Source: Lactobacillus iners DSM 13335 (GTDB lineage: Bacteria; Bacillota; Bacilli; Lactobacillales; Lactobacillaceae). From it: a stretch of DNA of 64,000 nucleotides. A program made the position numbers and the translations under genes. The notes under the pieces were generated by a model, which ran no database searches, had not been told where the DNA came from, and saw nothing but the letters and a program-made list of their open reading frames with translations. The first letter of the stretch is position 1; each line of letters begins with the position of its first letter. Shown here piece after piece: positions 44,201 to 54,213 of this stretch. Location of the stretch: assembly GCF_000160875.1 (NCBI RefSeq), contig NZ_GG700802.1:44357-108356 (forward strand), read 5' to 3'.

Positions 44201-44795
44201 TTTAAATGCTATTGATGAGTATCAGGAAGTAAAAACAAGGTATGATTTTTTATCTGAGCAACAAAATGATTTGTTATCTGCACGTAAAAATATCGAAGTT
44301 TCTATGTCTAAACTTGATAATGAAGTGAAAAAACGATTTGAAGATACTTTCTTAAAAATAGCTCAAAAATTTAAAACTATATTTCCTATTATGTTTGGTG
44401 GCGGACATGCTCAGTTGATGATGGTTGATCCTAAAAATATATTAGAAACTGGAATCGAGATTGTGGCACAACCACCTGGCAAGAAATTACAAAGTTTGAG
44501 TTTATTATCTGGTGGAGAAAGAGCTTTAACAGCGATAACTTTATTATTTGCGATGTTAGAAGTGAGTCCTGTTCCTTTTTGTATTCTAGATGAAGTTGAA
44601 GCGGCTTTGGATGAAGCCAATGTAGTTCGTTTTGCAGATTTTTTAAATAAATATGAATTACAAACACAATTCATTGTCATTACTCATCGAAGAGGTACGA
44701 TGAAAAAAGTTAATAATTTATATGGTGTAGTCATGCAAGAATCAGGTGTTTCTCAAGTTTTATCAGTGTCATTAACTGATGATCAAAATAGGTGA
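41238..44795 (+). CDS. smc: Chromosome segregation SMC ATPase
   Basis: 1185-aa condensin subunit. N-terminal Walker A GPNGSGKSN, coiled coils (~170-500 and ~670-1000), hinge around 510-650 (FAGAVGVVGDLL, GGSITGG), C-terminal signature LLSGGERALTAI and Walker B CILDEVEAALDEAN. GTG start 41238. Full length with no lesions. Confidence 0.96.
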   Translation: MPLKQLVLNGFKSFADKTTINFNKGITGIVGPNGSGKSNVTEAIRWVMGENSAKALRGENMRDIIFAGSEFRGPLNKAEVCLIFDNHDRQLHLDSDKVAIMRRILRSGDSEYFINNQSVRLKDIRTLFVDSGLSQNSLAIISQGKVDQILNSQAEDRRYIFEEAAGVLHFKQQKLVALKKLDETNNNLIRINDLVKELKARVEPLSEESSLAKQYKFEKKQLDRKLKQLLALEIESLVLEKKEIGSKLSDSKTNLDRIDEEVSRSQKDLEAKKKKSKLLHEQKDDHQSALLHITQEIAQLSTELQIQKQSFEYDAATAKEFEQQHQELIVRKNKLQQIVISQQNDLAQVTNNAQQLADFKKKLGSKLNITPNELNRNLELVRSDYIQTLQDQTTNNNQQVFLKNEIQRLTRAEDSQVVSLSEQVQQSSVKLHQLLQDKKNLMQQHEELAAKNNQKTKEYNLISQHGQKLQEQINHLQNILSQKQAQIDGLKKLQQRHDGYYTGVKFILNNMNKFAGAVGVVGDLLNFSPKLEAALITSLGSGVQSVVTIDKNSAKDAVELLKKYRAGRVTFLPLGGLRKNKIPDSTLRVIKSMDKVLGVAEELVTPTIDKDISEVINYLLGNVIIVEDMQTALQVQSKTGGYYRIVTLDGDIISPGGSITGGIRNQRTNSPLQINLQIAELEDKVGVDLQKMKSLRQELSQLNDKIHQFDITIQKYQRQLLTLESEFNKSNLDYQGQKKENDRLNQLLLLQTNAQKQKQSDIEKIKGQLVEQETLQKVIADKLVSQKSKMESLKREITQFDNDRQHLQAELADNSSKLAVANNKCANLQEQIKQNQEQALLVEKQLQSLAIKMHDLDAKKNNTQNEETLNQKIAMKKSSQEKLTADLTELNTQLGKIDAELNQLESRASRDYELRKNLADNHKKLSIDITKLSDSIRHKLDILSQDYDISYEAALDMVEGEHNLQKQQDLAKDVKLHKMSIAEIGPVNLNAIDEYQEVKTRYDFLSEQQNDLLSARKNIEVSMSKLDNEVKKRFEDTFLKIAQKFKTIFPIMFGGGHAQLMMVDPKNILETGIEIVAQPPGKKLQSLSLLSGGERALTAITLLFAMLEVSPVPFCILDEVEAALDEANVVRFADFLNKYELQTQFIVITHRRGTMKKVNNLYGVVMQESGVSQVLSVSLTDDQNR

Positions 44796-44802
44796 GGTAG
44801 TA

Positions 44803-45816
44803 ATGGGATTATTTAATAAGTTAAAAGAAAAATTATTGGGTAAAACAGAAGAAAATAAAGATTCAGAAATTACAAAAAAAGACAATGATATTCAAGCTAC
44901 ATATGATCGTGGCTTGAAAAAGACTAGTAATTCTTTAGGTGAAAAACTGAATTCATTTTTAGCACAGTTTAGAACAATTGATGAAGATTTTTTTGATGAT
45001 TTGGAAGATTTATTAATTGAAGCAGATGTGGGCTATGAGACAGCAGAACTGCTGACTGATGAATTACGAAATGAGGCTAAGCTTAAAAATGTTAAAGATA
45101 GCAAATTGTTAAAAAATGTTATTGTTGAAAAATTAGTCGAATTATATGAACAAAATAATACTAAAGATAGTAAGCTAATCCTTAAAACTGGAGATATGCC
45201 TGCTGTGTTCTTATTTGTTGGCGTAAATGGAGCAGGTAAGACAACAACCATTGGTAAATTAGCTAAAAAATTAAAAGATGCAGGTAATTCTGTGATGTTA
45301 GTAGCAGCAGATACTTTTAGAGCGGGTGCTGTAGAGCAATTAAAAGCATGGGGTCAGCGTGTAGATGTGCAGGTGATTAGTGGCAATACTAATGCTGATC
45401 CTTCATCAGTGGTTTATGAGGGGTTAGAATGTGCTGTTAACAATCATATAGATTATTTATTGGTTGATACTGCTGGTAGGTTGCAAAACAAGGTTAATTT
45501 GATGAATGAATTAGACAAGATAAATCGTACAATACATCGCAAAATACCTGATCAACCGCAAGAAATATTATTGGTTATTGATGGTTCTACTGGACAAAAT
45601 GCTTTAAATCAAGCAAAGGAATTTGATAAGACAACAAAATTAACCGGATTAGTGTTGACTAAATTAGATGGTTCTTCAAAAGGTGGAATCGTTTTAGCAA
45701 TTAGAAATGAAATGTCATTACCTGTAAAATTAGTTGGCTTAGGAGAAAAAGCAGAAGATCTAGCAGAGTTTGATGCAGAAAAATTTGCGATTGGGTTATT
45801 CCATGAGTTGATTTAG
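44803..45816 (+). CDS. ftsY: Signal recognition particle receptor FtsY
   Basis: 337 aa; GTPase that docks SRP-ribosome complexes at the membrane. Short acidic/basic N-terminal A domain, helical N domain, G domain with GVNGAGKTTTIGKLA, AADTFRAGAVEQL, DTAGRLQNK and TKLDGSSKGG. ATG 44803 follows GTGAGG; the earlier frame runs into smc. Confidence 0.95.
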   Translation: MGLFNKLKEKLLGKTEENKDSEITKKDNDIQATYDRGLKKTSNSLGEKLNSFLAQFRTIDEDFFDDLEDLLIEADVGYETAELLTDELRNEAKLKNVKDSKLLKNVIVEKLVELYEQNNTKDSKLILKTGDMPAVFLFVGVNGAGKTTTIGKLAKKLKDAGNSVMLVAADTFRAGAVEQLKAWGQRVDVQVISGNTNADPSSVVYEGLECAVNNHIDYLLVDTAGRLQNKVNLMNELDKINRTIHRKIPDQPQEILLVIDGSTGQNALNQAKEFDKTTKLTGLVLTKLDGSSKGGIVLAIRNEMSLPVKLVGLGEKAEDLAEFDAEKFAIGLFHELI

Positions 45817-45842
45817 AGTTGCTTTGAGGAGGAAATATTTAG

Positions 45843-47267
45843 ATGAAAAAATTAAGTGCTTGTACAACAATATTAGTGGGTAAAAAAGCTACGATAGATG
45901 GGTCCACAATGATTGCTCGTAATGACGATACATATAGTCCAATTACACCACAAAAATTTATTATTCAGAAAGCAGAAAAAAATAATAAAGGACGCATTAT
46001 TAAATCTTATTTAAATAATTTTCAGATGGAATTACCAGAAAATGCTCAACGTGTGCCAGCTGTACCTAATGTTGATTATAAAAAATTAGGTTACTATGAT
46101 GAAAGCGGAATTAATGAATGCAATGTGGCAATGTCTTGTACTGAGTCAACTTATGGTAATGAAAGAACTTTAGCTTTTGATCCATTAGTAGTAGATGGGT
46201 TAGATGAAGATTGTATGCAAACAGTTGTTTTACCTTATATTAAGTCAGCTCGTAATGGAGTTGAATATTTAGGTGAATTGATTACTAAGTATGGAAGTGC
46301 TGCAGGTAATTCTGTTTTATTTGGTGATAAAGATGAAGTATGGTATATGGAAATTGTAACGGGTCATCATTGGGTGGCTCAAAGAATTCCTGATGATTGT
46401 TATGCTATTGCTGCTAATAGAGTATCTATTGAAAATGTTGATTTTACAAATGCAGATTATTTTATGTGGAGTGATGGAATTAGGGAATTTGTTGATGCAC
46501 ATCATTTGAATCCAGATCATCATGGATGGAATTTCCGCCATATATTTGGTACGTACACTGAGCAAGACAGACATTATAATACTAGTCGTGTATGGTATGG
46601 GCAAAAATATTTTAATCCAGATATTGAGCAGGATCCTCAAGATGGTGATCTGCCTTTCATCAGAAAAGCTAACAAATTAATTACACAAGAAGATATTGAA
46701 TTTGTCTTGGGATCTCACTATCAAAATACTCCATATGATCCATTTGGTCATGGAACTGATGAAGAAAAACATATGTATCGTCCAATTGGATTAAATAGAA
46801 CGCAAAATGCACATATTTTGCAAATTAGAAATGATGTTGATGCTGATAAAGCAGGCATTATGTGGTTATGTATAGGTGGACCTACTTTTACACCATTTAT
46901 TCCATTTTTTGCTAATATGAGTGACACTGATGCATCATTTAATAATACTAGTTTAACTTATAATCAAAATGATGCTTGGTGGTACTATAAATCATTAGCC
47001 AGTTTAGTGGAGAGCCATTATCCACAATTTGTGCAACTTAATATTAAATATTTAGAAGAACTTAATCGTTATTACCGTGGCAGAATAGAAGAAATTATTG
47101 CTAATAGTGAAGGTCTTGCAGGTACTAAGTTAACTGAATATTTAACATCGGAAAATCAAAAAACTGTCAAGCATACTAAGAAGTTATCTGATGAGCTTTT
47201 TGGCAAAATGTTTATAGAGTCTATTAAGATGTCTAAATTAACATTTAGTATGGATAAAAATTTATAA
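45843..47267 (+). CDS. pepD: C69-family dipeptidase (PepD)
   Basis: 474-aa Ntn-hydrolase dipeptidase, completing breakdown of imported peptides. Cys7 in SACTTILVGKKATIDGS is the expected N-terminal nucleophile after removal of six residues; RNDDTY and AANRVSI are family segments. AGGAGG precedes the ATG. It stands where ylxM-ffh often follow ftsY in Bacilli. Confidence 0.9.
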   Translation: MKKLSACTTILVGKKATIDGSTMIARNDDTYSPITPQKFIIQKAEKNNKGRIIKSYLNNFQMELPENAQRVPAVPNVDYKKLGYYDESGINECNVAMSCTESTYGNERTLAFDPLVVDGLDEDCMQTVVLPYIKSARNGVEYLGELITKYGSAAGNSVLFGDKDEVWYMEIVTGHHWVAQRIPDDCYAIAANRVSIENVDFTNADYFMWSDGIREFVDAHHLNPDHHGWNFRHIFGTYTEQDRHYNTSRVWYGQKYFNPDIEQDPQDGDLPFIRKANKLITQEDIEFVLGSHYQNTPYDPFGHGTDEEKHMYRPIGLNRTQNAHILQIRNDVDADKAGIMWLCIGGPTFTPFIPFFANMSDTDASFNNTSLTYNQNDAWWYYKSLASLVESHYPQFVQLNIKYLEELNRYYRGRIEEIIANSEGLAGTKLTEYLTSENQKTVKHTKKLSDELFGKMFIESIKMSKLTFSMDKNL

Positions 47268-47287
47268 TATAAAATATTTATAGTTAT

Positions 47288-47316
47288 TTGGCATACAATT
47301 GGTTATTTAATATAAT
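47288..47316 (+). promoter_or_regulatory. Promoter of divIVA
   Basis: TTGGCA (47288-47293), 17-nt spacer, TATAAT (47311-47316). Confidence 0.7.
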
Positions 47317-47378
47317 ATACTAATAAATATATTGATATTTGTTAAAATGATATTTAAATTGGAATAAGGGTGATGGCA

Positions 47379-48200
47379 ATGACAATAACACCAATGGAAA
47401 TTCATGATAAAGTATTTCCAATAGTTAAAAGTGGGTATAGTGCGGAAGCTGTTGATGAATTTCTTGATCAGATTATTGATGATTATGCAGATGTACTTGA
47501 TCGCAATGTTGATTTAAAGAACGAAAATTATAAACTTAAGAAACAAATAAGGGATGCATCTTCTGACAATACGCAAATACGTCAGCACATGGTAGAAGTT
47601 CAAGAACAAGCAAGACAAATTGTAAATCAAGCACGTGTTACGGCTCACCAAATAATTGATGATGCTAAGGACAAATCTGATAGCATGTTAGCTGATACAC
47701 AAAAGCAACTTGTTCAACAACAAAATATGTTAGAACAATATAATACATTGATGAATGATTATGAATTGCTTAAAACTGAGGTTGCAAATTTTATTCATGA
47801 TACCAAAGCTAAATTAAATGAACAAGTCAAAGAATTAGATGATAAGGATTGGCAGATATATTTAGATAAGCATTATGGTAGGACTCGTTTGTATCCTGCT
47901 GATGGTTCACAGCCAATTAAAACTGATGATTCAGATAATCTTATTGACGAGGAAGGTTTAATTAAACCAGAAGATATAGATAAATATCAAGAATATATAC
48001 CTGCAGAAAACTTTGATGAAGATATTGACAACAATACGGATACTGAAGTAAACTCTGATAATGAGAAAGAAGATACTCATAAGATTTTAGAAGGCGATAA
48101 TCCTACTGTCGTGGAAACAGTAGAAGATGAAAATAGTAATTCTGATTCACTTTCCAGACCTAAGATTATCTTCCCTGATGATTATAAAGATCATAATTAA
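47379..48200 (+). CDS. divIVA: Cell-division/polarity protein DivIVA
   Basis: 273 aa. Family N-terminal lipid-binding region (TPMEIHDKVFPIVKSGYSAEAVDEFLDQIIDDY), coiled coils to about residue 160, then a long acidic disordered tail (DEDIDNNTDTEVNSDNEKED) ending SRPKIIFPDDYKDHN. It localises to negatively curved membrane at septa and poles. ATG 47379 chosen over GTG 47370 and ATG 47373 because AATAAGGG then has normal spacing. Upstream of ileS as in other lactobacilli. Confidence 0.9.
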   Translation: MTITPMEIHDKVFPIVKSGYSAEAVDEFLDQIIDDYADVLDRNVDLKNENYKLKKQIRDASSDNTQIRQHMVEVQEQARQIVNQARVTAHQIIDDAKDKSDSMLADTQKQLVQQQNMLEQYNTLMNDYELLKTEVANFIHDTKAKLNEQVKELDDKDWQIYLDKHYGRTRLYPADGSQPIKTDDSDNLIDEEGLIKPEDIDKYQEYIPAENFDEDIDNNTDTEVNSDNEKEDTHKILEGDNPTVVETVEDENSNSDSLSRPKIIFPDDYKDHN

Positions 48201-48212
48201 AGTAAATCGACA

Positions 48213-48399
48213 GTAAAACAAGTAGATGAAACAGCGAGCTATTAGATGGTGAGAGATTAGCAATATCGAAAATGTTGATCAGCTGCCAATTGATTTACCG
48301 TAATCTATACGTTACATGAAATATGAGTGGAACATTTTTATGTTCAAGTTAGGTGGTACCACGAAAAACTTCGTCCTATTTTGGGCGAAGTTTTTTGTT
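48213..48399 (+). promoter_or_regulatory. T-box leader of ileS (tRNA-Ile responsive)
   Basis: Stem I start (AGCGAGC...GATGGTGAGAG), candidate Ile specifier AUC at 48265-48267 (CAATATCGAA context), T-box AGGTGGTACCACG at 48351-48363, then terminator ACTTCG...CGAAGT with T run (48363-48397). Uncharged tRNA-Ile would stabilise the antiterminator. Specifier placement is from pattern only. Confidence 0.9.
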
Positions 48400-48413
48400 T
48401 AGAAAGGAAAAAT

Positions 48414-51200
48414 ATGAAAATAAAAGATACACTTAATTTAGGTAATACTAAATTTAAAATGCGTGGAAATCTTCCAGTTCGTGAAGCTGAATGGCAAAAG
48501 CAATGGGAGGATAACAATTTATATGAACAAAGACTTAAATTAAATGAAGGACATCCTCGTTTTGATATGCATGATGGACCTCCTTTTGCTAATGGTAATA
48601 TTCATATGGGGCATGCATTAAATAAAATATCTAAAGATATTATTGTTAGATATAAAAATATGCGTGGCTTTTATGCTCCATTTGTTCCTGGATGGGATAC
48701 TCATGGATTACCTATTGAACAGCAATTAGCTAAAAAAGGTGTTAAGCGTAAAGAATTAAATATGGCTGAATATCGTCAGATGTGCCATGATTATGCTTTG
48801 AGTCAAATTGAAAAGCAACGTCAAGATTTTAAGCGACTAGGTGTAATGGCTGATTGGAATCATCCATATATTACTTTTCAACCCCAATTTGAAGCTCAAG
48901 AAATTAGAGTATTTGGCGAAATGTACAATAAAGGTTATATCTATAAGGGTAAAAAACCTGTATATTGGTCATGGTCTTCTGAGTCAACTTTAGCAGAAGC
49001 AGAAGTTGAATATAAAGATGTTGAAGCAAATTCGATTTTCGTTGCTTTTAAGTTGATTGATGGTAAGGATCTTTTGGACACTGATAATACTTATTTGATT
49101 ATCTGGACTACTACACCATGGACAATTCCTGCCAATGAGGCTATTTGTGTCAATCCTAAGTTTGATTATTCATTAGTTCAAGTTAATGACAAGAAGTTCG
49201 TTGTAGCTACTGGCTTGTTAGAAAAAGTTGCTCAAGAAATTGGCTGGGATGAATATCATGTGGTTAAAAGCTTTAAGGGCTCAGAGATGGAGTATATGAA
49301 AGCTAAACACCCTATATATGATAAAGAGAGTTTAGTTATTGAAGGATTCCATGTTACTTTAGATGATGGTACTGGCTTGGTTCATACCGCACCGGGATTT
49401 GGTGCAGATGACTTTAATGTAGGATTAAAATATAACCTACCAATTTTTAGTCCAGTAGATGGTCAAGGAAATTATACTGATGAAGTGCCTGAATTGGCTG
49501 GAATGTTTTATCAAGATGTTGATAAATTAATGCTTGAAAAGCTTAAAGCGTGCGGTGCATTACTTAAGTTAAAAGTCTTTACTCACTCTTATCCACATGA
49601 TTGGCGTACTAAAAAACCTGTTATTTTTAGAGCTACGACACAATGGTTTGCATCTATTGAACCATTCCGTCAACAAATTCTTGATGAAATTGATAAAGTC
49701 AATTTTTTGCCAGATTGGGGAAAAATCCGTCTTTACAACATGATTAAAGATAGAGGAGATTGGGTCATTTCACGTCAACGTGCATGGGGAGTCCCATTAC
49801 CAATCTTTTATGCAGAAGATGGAACACCGATTGTCACTCCGGAAACAATTGAACATATTGCCAAGATTTTTGAAAAAGAGGGCTCTATGGCATGGTTCAC
49901 TAAAACAGCTAAAGAATTGTTGCCTGATGGATTTACTTCATCTCATTCACCTAATGGTGAATTTACGAAAGAAAAAGATATATTAGATGTATGGTTTGAT
50001 TCTGGTTCGTCTCATACAGCAGTTATGGCACAAAGACCAGAATTGAGTTATCCTGCTGATTTATATCTTGAAGGTAGTGATCAATATCGTGGTTGGTTTA
50101 ATTCTAGTTTAATTACCTCTGTTGCTATTTCAGGCCAAGCACCATATCGTCAAATTTTGTCTCAAGGTTTTGTTTTAGATGATAAAGGTCATAAAATGTC
50201 TAAATCATTGGGAAATGTTATTGCACCAAATGATGTAATTAAACAAATGGGAGCTGAAATCATTCGCTTATGGGTAGCTGGTGCGGATACAACTTCCGAT
50301 GTTGCTGTTTCTCAAGATATTTTGAAACAGGCAGCTGAGAGTTATCGTAAAGTTAGAAATACTATGCGATTTATGTTGGCTAATACTTCTGATTTTGATC
50401 CAAAAAAGAATACAGTGCCTTATGATGAAATGTCTGGTGTTGATCAATATATGGAAGTTAAACTTAATAAGTTGTTAGCTGAATGTTTAGAGGCATATGA
50501 TCATTATGATTTTACTTCTGTATATAAGAATGTATTTAGCTTCTTGTCTAATGATCTGTCATCCTTCTATTTAGATTTTGCTAAAGATGTTTTATATATT
50601 GAATCTGAAGATGGTCAAGCTCGCCGTTCGATGCAAACTGTCATATATGATTTCTTAGTTAAATTGGCAAAATTGTTGACGCCTATTTTGCCACATACAA
50701 TGGAAGAAATTTGGAGTTATTTAAAAGAACCAGAAAAATTTGTACAATTGACAAATATGCCTGAAGTACAACATTTCGCTAATGAAAATGTGATTTTAAG
50801 CAACTGGAAGAGATTTATGACATTAAGATCTGATGTTTTAAAGGCTCTAGAAGATGCTAGAAATAAAAAGGTAATTGGTAAATCTTTTGAAGCACATGTT
50901 ATCTTATATCCGAAAGCAGATACTGCTGAATTATTAGAATCTTTAAATGCAGATGTTCGTCAAATATTGATAGTATCTGATTTAACTATCGAAAATGAGA
51001 CGAAAATGCCACAGAATGTAGAAGAGTTTGCTACTGCTGGTATAGTTGTTGAACATGCACAAGGTGATGTTTGCCCAAGATGTCGTCGTACAACTAATGA
51101 TTTTTGTAAGAATGGTAGCTTATCTAATTTATGTTCTAGATGTGCAGATATTGTTTTGAAAAATTATCCTCAAGTGTCAGAGGAAGGACTTGAAGAGTAA
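48414..51200 (+). CDS. ileS: Isoleucyl-tRNA synthetase
   Basis: 928-aa class Ia synthetase. HIGH motif as [16 protein letters not shown] (HMGH), editing domain with [11 protein letters not shown] and [21 protein letters not shown] in [13 protein letters not shown], and a C-terminal zinc finger CPRCRR..C....LCSRC. ATG 48414 follows AGAAAGGA; the frame extension lies inside the T-box. Confidence 0.97.
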   Translation: MKIKDTLNLGNTKFKMRGNLPVREAEWQKQWEDNNLYEQRLKLNEGHPRFDMHDGPPFANGNIHMGHALNKISKDIIVRYKNMRGFYAPFVPGWDTHGLPIEQQLAKKGVKRKELNMAEYRQMCHDYALSQIEKQRQDFKRLGVMADWNHPYITFQPQFEAQEIRVFGEMYNKGYIYKGKKPVYWSWSSESTLAEAEVEYKDVEANSIFVAFKLIDGKDLLDTDNTYLIIWTTTPWTIPANEAICVNPKFDYSLVQVNDKKFVVATGLLEKVAQEIGWDEYHVVKSFKGSEMEYMKAKHPIYDKESLVIEGFHVTLDDGTGLVHTAPGFGADDFNVGLKYNLPIFSPVDGQGNYTDEVPELAGMFYQDVDKLMLEKLKACGALLKLKVFTHSYPHDWRTKKPVIFRATTQWFASIEPFRQQILDEIDKVNFLPDWGKIRLYNMIKDRGDWVISRQRAWGVPLPIFYAEDGTPIVTPETIEHIAKIFEKEGSMAWFTKTAKELLPDGFTSSHSPNGEFTKEKDILDVWFDSGSSHTAVMAQRPELSYPADLYLEGSDQYRGWFNSSLITSVAISGQAPYRQILSQGFVLDDKGHKMSKSLGNVIAPNDVIKQMGAEIIRLWVAGADTTSDVAVSQDILKQAAESYRKVRNTMRFMLANTSDFDPKKNTVPYDEMSGVDQYMEVKLNKLLAECLEAYDHYDFTSVYKNVFSFLSNDLSSFYLDFAKDVLYIESEDGQARRSMQTVIYDFLVKLAKLLTPILPHTMEEIWSYLKEPEKFVQLTNMPEVQHFANENVILSNWKRFMTLRSDVLKALEDARNKKVIGKSFEAHVILYPKADTAELLESLNADVRQILIVSDLTIENETKMPQNVEEFATAGIVVEHAQGDVCPRCRRTTNDFCKNGSLSNLCSRCADIVLKNYPQVSEEGLEE

Positions 51201-51418
51201 TGAGGACAGGCATAGTTAAGCAATTTGATAGTCGGTCTCCTTATGGATTTATTGAAGATGATTTGACAGGAGCTTCATATTTTGTTTTTTATAAATCAAT
51301 TAAAGAAAGTGGCTATAAAAGATTAGAAGTTGGACAGCGTGTACGTTATCAACTTGCACAGGGTAAAAAAGGTTTGCAATGTATTAACGTTTATGTTGAA
51401 AACAATGAGAGAGGATAA
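51200..51418 (+). CDS. CspA-like cold-shock-domain protein
   Basis: 72-aa OB-fold RNA-binding protein: GIVKQFDSRSPYGFIED (RNP1-like) and SYFVFYKSI (RNP2-like FVHF), then EVGQRVRYQL. More divergent than standard Csp proteins. ATG 51200 shares one base with the ileS stop, so co-translated. Confidence 0.8.
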   Translation: MRTGIVKQFDSRSPYGFIEDDLTGASYFVFYKSIKESGYKRLEVGQRVRYQLAQGKKGLQCINVYVENNERG

Positions 51419-51423
51419 TTAAG

Positions 51424-51987
51424 ATGGATATAAGAGAAGAAGAAATTTCTAGAAAACGTATTTTTTCTGGAAAATTGATCGATCTGGATGTCGAAACCAT
51501 TAGTTTGCCTAATGGCAAGACCGCTCTGCGTGAGATAGTTAATCATCCTGATGCTAGTGCAACAATTGCTATAAATAATCAAAATAAAATGCTGTTGGTA
51601 AGGCAATGGCGTGAAGCTATTAAGCAAGAAACTTTAGAGATACCTGCGGGATTAATTGATGATACGGATGCTTCACCATTGGATGCAATGAAACGTGAAT
51701 TAAATGAAGAAGGTGGATATCGGGCAGAATATTGGGAAAAGATTTCTGAATTTTATTCATCATGCGGTTTTTGTAATGAAAAATTGTACTTATTTTATTG
51801 TGATACTTTGACTAAAGTAGAAAATAAGCGTCCATTGGATGATGATGAATTCCTCACTCAAGTCTGGTATAGTTTAGATGAGTTGAAACAATTGCTTGCA
51901 CAAGGTATGATCGTTGATTCAAAGACTGTAATGGCTATTAATTTATGGGAAAATATGGTATTAACGGGTAATCGTAAGAATGACTGA
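51424..51987 (+). CDS. nudF: NUDIX hydrolase, ADP-ribose pyrophosphatase type
   Basis: 187 aa; hydrolyses ADP-ribose-like nucleotides to AMP and sugar phosphate. NUDIX box present as GLIDDTDASPLDAMKRELNEE then GGY, with extra Pro-rich E-A-G-L (LEIPAGLID) typical of ADPRase. AGGATAATTAAG precedes the ATG. Overlaps the next gene by 8 nt. Confidence 0.88.
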   Translation: MDIREEEISRKRIFSGKLIDLDVETISLPNGKTALREIVNHPDASATIAINNQNKMLLVRQWREAIKQETLEIPAGLIDDTDASPLDAMKRELNEEGGYRAEYWEKISEFYSSCGFCNEKLYLFYCDTLTKVENKRPLDDDEFLTQVWYSLDELKQLLAQGMIVDSKTVMAINLWENMVLTGNRKND

Positions 51988-52231
51988 AAAAAGGTCTGAG
52001 TATATTAAAGAAAAAAGAAAAAAAGCTCTTTTTGGTTTCTTTAAGAAAAAAGGTCGCCATGCAGCTGATAATTCTGATTTAAAAGATAATATATCAAATG
52101 ATGAAGTAATAGACCGTCCAAAATTAACCAAAGAGGAAAAAAGCAAACGATTAAAACGCTTTTTAAATCGAGCAATAATTATTGAATTGATTTTATTAGC
52201 TTTGGTATTATTATACTTATTGAAGTTTTAG
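51980..52231 (+). CDS. Small conserved-type membrane protein of unknown function
   Basis: 83 aa: a highly basic N-terminal half (EYIKEKRKKALFGFFKKKG), an acidic linker, a second basic stretch and one C-terminal transmembrane helix (AIIIELILLALVLLYLLKF). Tail-anchored topology with the charged part in the cytosol is likely. Lies between nudF and mtnN, as an unnamed small protein often does in lactobacilli. No function can be assigned. Confidence 0.7.
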   Translation: MTEKRSEYIKEKRKKALFGFFKKKGRHAADNSDLKDNISNDEVIDRPKLTKEEKSKRLKRFLNRAIIIELILLALVLLYLLKF

Positions 52232-52242
52232 GGGATTTAATA

Positions 52243-52932
52243 GTGAAGATTGCAATCATAGTTCCAATGGCTGAAGAGGCAGAGTATTATCATACTAATT
52301 TTCAATTTAATGAAATTAAAAAGTATGGTATAACCGAATACAGTCATGGTTTTATAGGTAATAATGAGGTTTTTATAGGTCTTTCTGGAATAGGTAAGGT
52401 AAATGCCGCCATGAATATTACCTCATTATTAGTTAATGAAAAAATTGACCTAATATTTATCACTGGTTCAGCAGGTGCGTTGCAAACTAATATTCATCAG
52501 TATGATCTTGTTTGTCCTGATGCATTTCGTTATTTTGATGCACATAATACTATGGCGGGAGATTATGTAGAAGGGCAGATACCCCAAGAACCTGCTGAAT
52601 ATGACTTAAATAGTATGTTACGTGATGATTTTATTAAGTATTTACAGGCAAAAAAAATAAGATATTTTTCAGGATTAGCTGTTACTGGTGATAGTTTTAT
52701 TGCAACATTTGAAACTAAGAATGCTATTTTGAAAAACTTCCCGGATGCACTTTGCGTGGAGATGGAAGGGGCTGCTTTTGCTCAAGTTGCATCTAAATTT
52801 GGCGTACCGCTAGTTGCACTGCGAGCTATTTCAGATAATGCTGCCAATGAAGCTGCTGTTGATTTTGATATCTTTGTCAAAAATGTTGCTAAAAAAGCTG
52901 CAAGTATTATTTGCGATTATTTGAAAAATTAA
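52243..52932 (+). CDS. mtnN: 5'-methylthioadenosine/S-adenosylhomocysteine nucleosidase
   Basis: 229 aa; splits MTA and SAH, recycling SAM by-products. Family segments IAIIVPMAEEAEYY, FITGSAGALQ, ALCVEMEGAAFAQVA (catalytic Glu) and LRAISDNA. GTG start 52243 after AGGGGAT. Lies in the same nudF-x-mtnN-iscS order seen in related species. Confidence 0.95.
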   Translation: MKIAIIVPMAEEAEYYHTNFQFNEIKKYGITEYSHGFIGNNEVFIGLSGIGKVNAAMNITSLLVNEKIDLIFITGSAGALQTNIHQYDLVCPDAFRYFDAHNTMAGDYVEGQIPQEPAEYDLNSMLRDDFIKYLQAKKIRYFSGLAVTGDSFIATFETKNAILKNFPDALCVEMEGAAFAQVASKFGVPLVALRAISDNAANEAAVDFDIFVKNVAKKAASIICDYLKN

Positions 52933-52953
52933 TTTATAAAGGGTTAGATTGGT

Positions 52954-54099
52954 TTGAAAAAGAATATATATTTAGATAATGCAGCTACTACACCGGTTTC
53001 GCCATCTGTAGCTGCCAGAATTAACGACGAAATGCTTGATGATTTTGGAAATGCATCAAGTCAGCATTATTTTGGACGTAAAGCTCGTGCAGCTGTAGAA
53101 GTCGCTAGAAACATTATTGCTGATTCCATCAACGCAAAAGCAAATGAGATTGTATTTACTTCAGGTGGTACAGAAAGTAATAATACTGCGATTTATGGTA
53201 CAGCTAAATTACGTAGTCATTTAGGTAAAAAAATTATTACTACTAAAGTGGAACATCCATCAGTGTTAAATCCAATGAAAGATTTGGAATCGCAAGGTTA
53301 CAATATAGTTTATTTGGATGTTGATCAAACGGGTCATATTTCTTTAGAGCAGTTAAAAGATGAGTTAACGGATGATACTATTCTGGTATCCATCATGTCA
53401 GTTAATAATGAAGTAGGTTCTATTATGCCAATTGAAGAAATTGGTCAGTTGGTCAAAGGTACTAATGCTTTATTTCATGTTGATGATGTTCAAGGATTTG
53501 GTAATATAGATATTGATGTTCAAAAGTCAAATATTGATTTAATGTCGACGTCAGCTCATAAAATAAATGGTCCTAAATTTTTGGGATTTTTATATGAAAA
53601 AGAAGGAATAAATTTGCCACCATTATTATTAGGTGGTGAGCAAGAATTAAAGCGTCGACCTGGTACAGAAAATGTTCCTGCTATTTCTGGTTTTGGTGTT
53701 GCAGTTAAAGAATCAAATATTGATAAAAAAGAACAACAAAAGAAATATCAAAATTTACAGAATATTATTATTAATAAATTGAAACATGATCATGTTGATT
53801 TTGAAGTTAATGGTAGTATCTCTGGATCTGTTTCACATCATGTTTTAAATTTATGGCTGAAAGGAATAGATACAGCCTTGGCTATTACCAATTTAGATTT
53901 AGCCGGTTTTGCTGTTTCTGGAGGATCTGCTTGTACAGCAGGATCTTTACATCCATCGCATGTTTTAGCTGCAATGTATGGTGAATCATCTCCACGTTTA
54001 AGAGAGTCGATTAGAGTATCTTTTAGTAGATTTACTAGTGAGGACGATGTAACTTCTTTTGCAGCAGAATTAGCTGATATGTGCAAAAGGTTAGTATAG
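52954..54099 (+). CDS. iscS: Cysteine desulfurase (NifS/IscS family)
   Basis: 381-aa PLP enzyme moving sulfur from cysteine to tRNA thiolation and other acceptors. YLDNAATTPVSP at the N-terminus, internal aldimine Lys in SAHKINGPKF, and the mobile-loop Cys in SGGSACTAGS. Start TTG 52954 after AAAGGG. In many lactobacilli thiI follows; here a terminator and the folate cluster do. Confidence 0.92.
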   Translation: MKKNIYLDNAATTPVSPSVAARINDEMLDDFGNASSQHYFGRKARAAVEVARNIIADSINAKANEIVFTSGGTESNNTAIYGTAKLRSHLGKKIITTKVEHPSVLNPMKDLESQGYNIVYLDVDQTGHISLEQLKDELTDDTILVSIMSVNNEVGSIMPIEEIGQLVKGTNALFHVDDVQGFGNIDIDVQKSNIDLMSTSAHKINGPKFLGFLYEKEGINLPPLLLGGEQELKRRPGTENVPAISGFGVAVKESNIDKKEQQKKYQNLQNIIINKLKHDHVDFEVNGSISGSVSHHVLNLWLKGIDTALAITNLDLAGFAVSGGSACTAGSLHPSHVLAAMYGESSPRLRESIRVSFSRFTSEDDVTSFAAELADMCKRLV

Positions 54100-54116
54100 T
54101 TAGCTTAATTTTGATG

Positions 54117-54151
54117 AGCAATCAAGCACTAATATAGCTTGGTTGCTTTTT
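54117..54151 (+). terminator. Terminator of iscS
   Basis: AGCAATCAAGC / GCTTGGTTGCT stem (one G-U) with T run. Confidence 0.8.
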
Positions 54152-54213
54152 GATACTATGGGATATATATTTAGAATTAATAGTCAAATTTATTAGTTAT
54201 GGAGTGATGACCT

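Noticed and set aside
48327..48413. N-terminal extension of IleS (frame open from 48327)
   Set aside because: The stretch is the T-box terminator region; ATG 48414 has its own ribosome binding site and the normal N-terminus.
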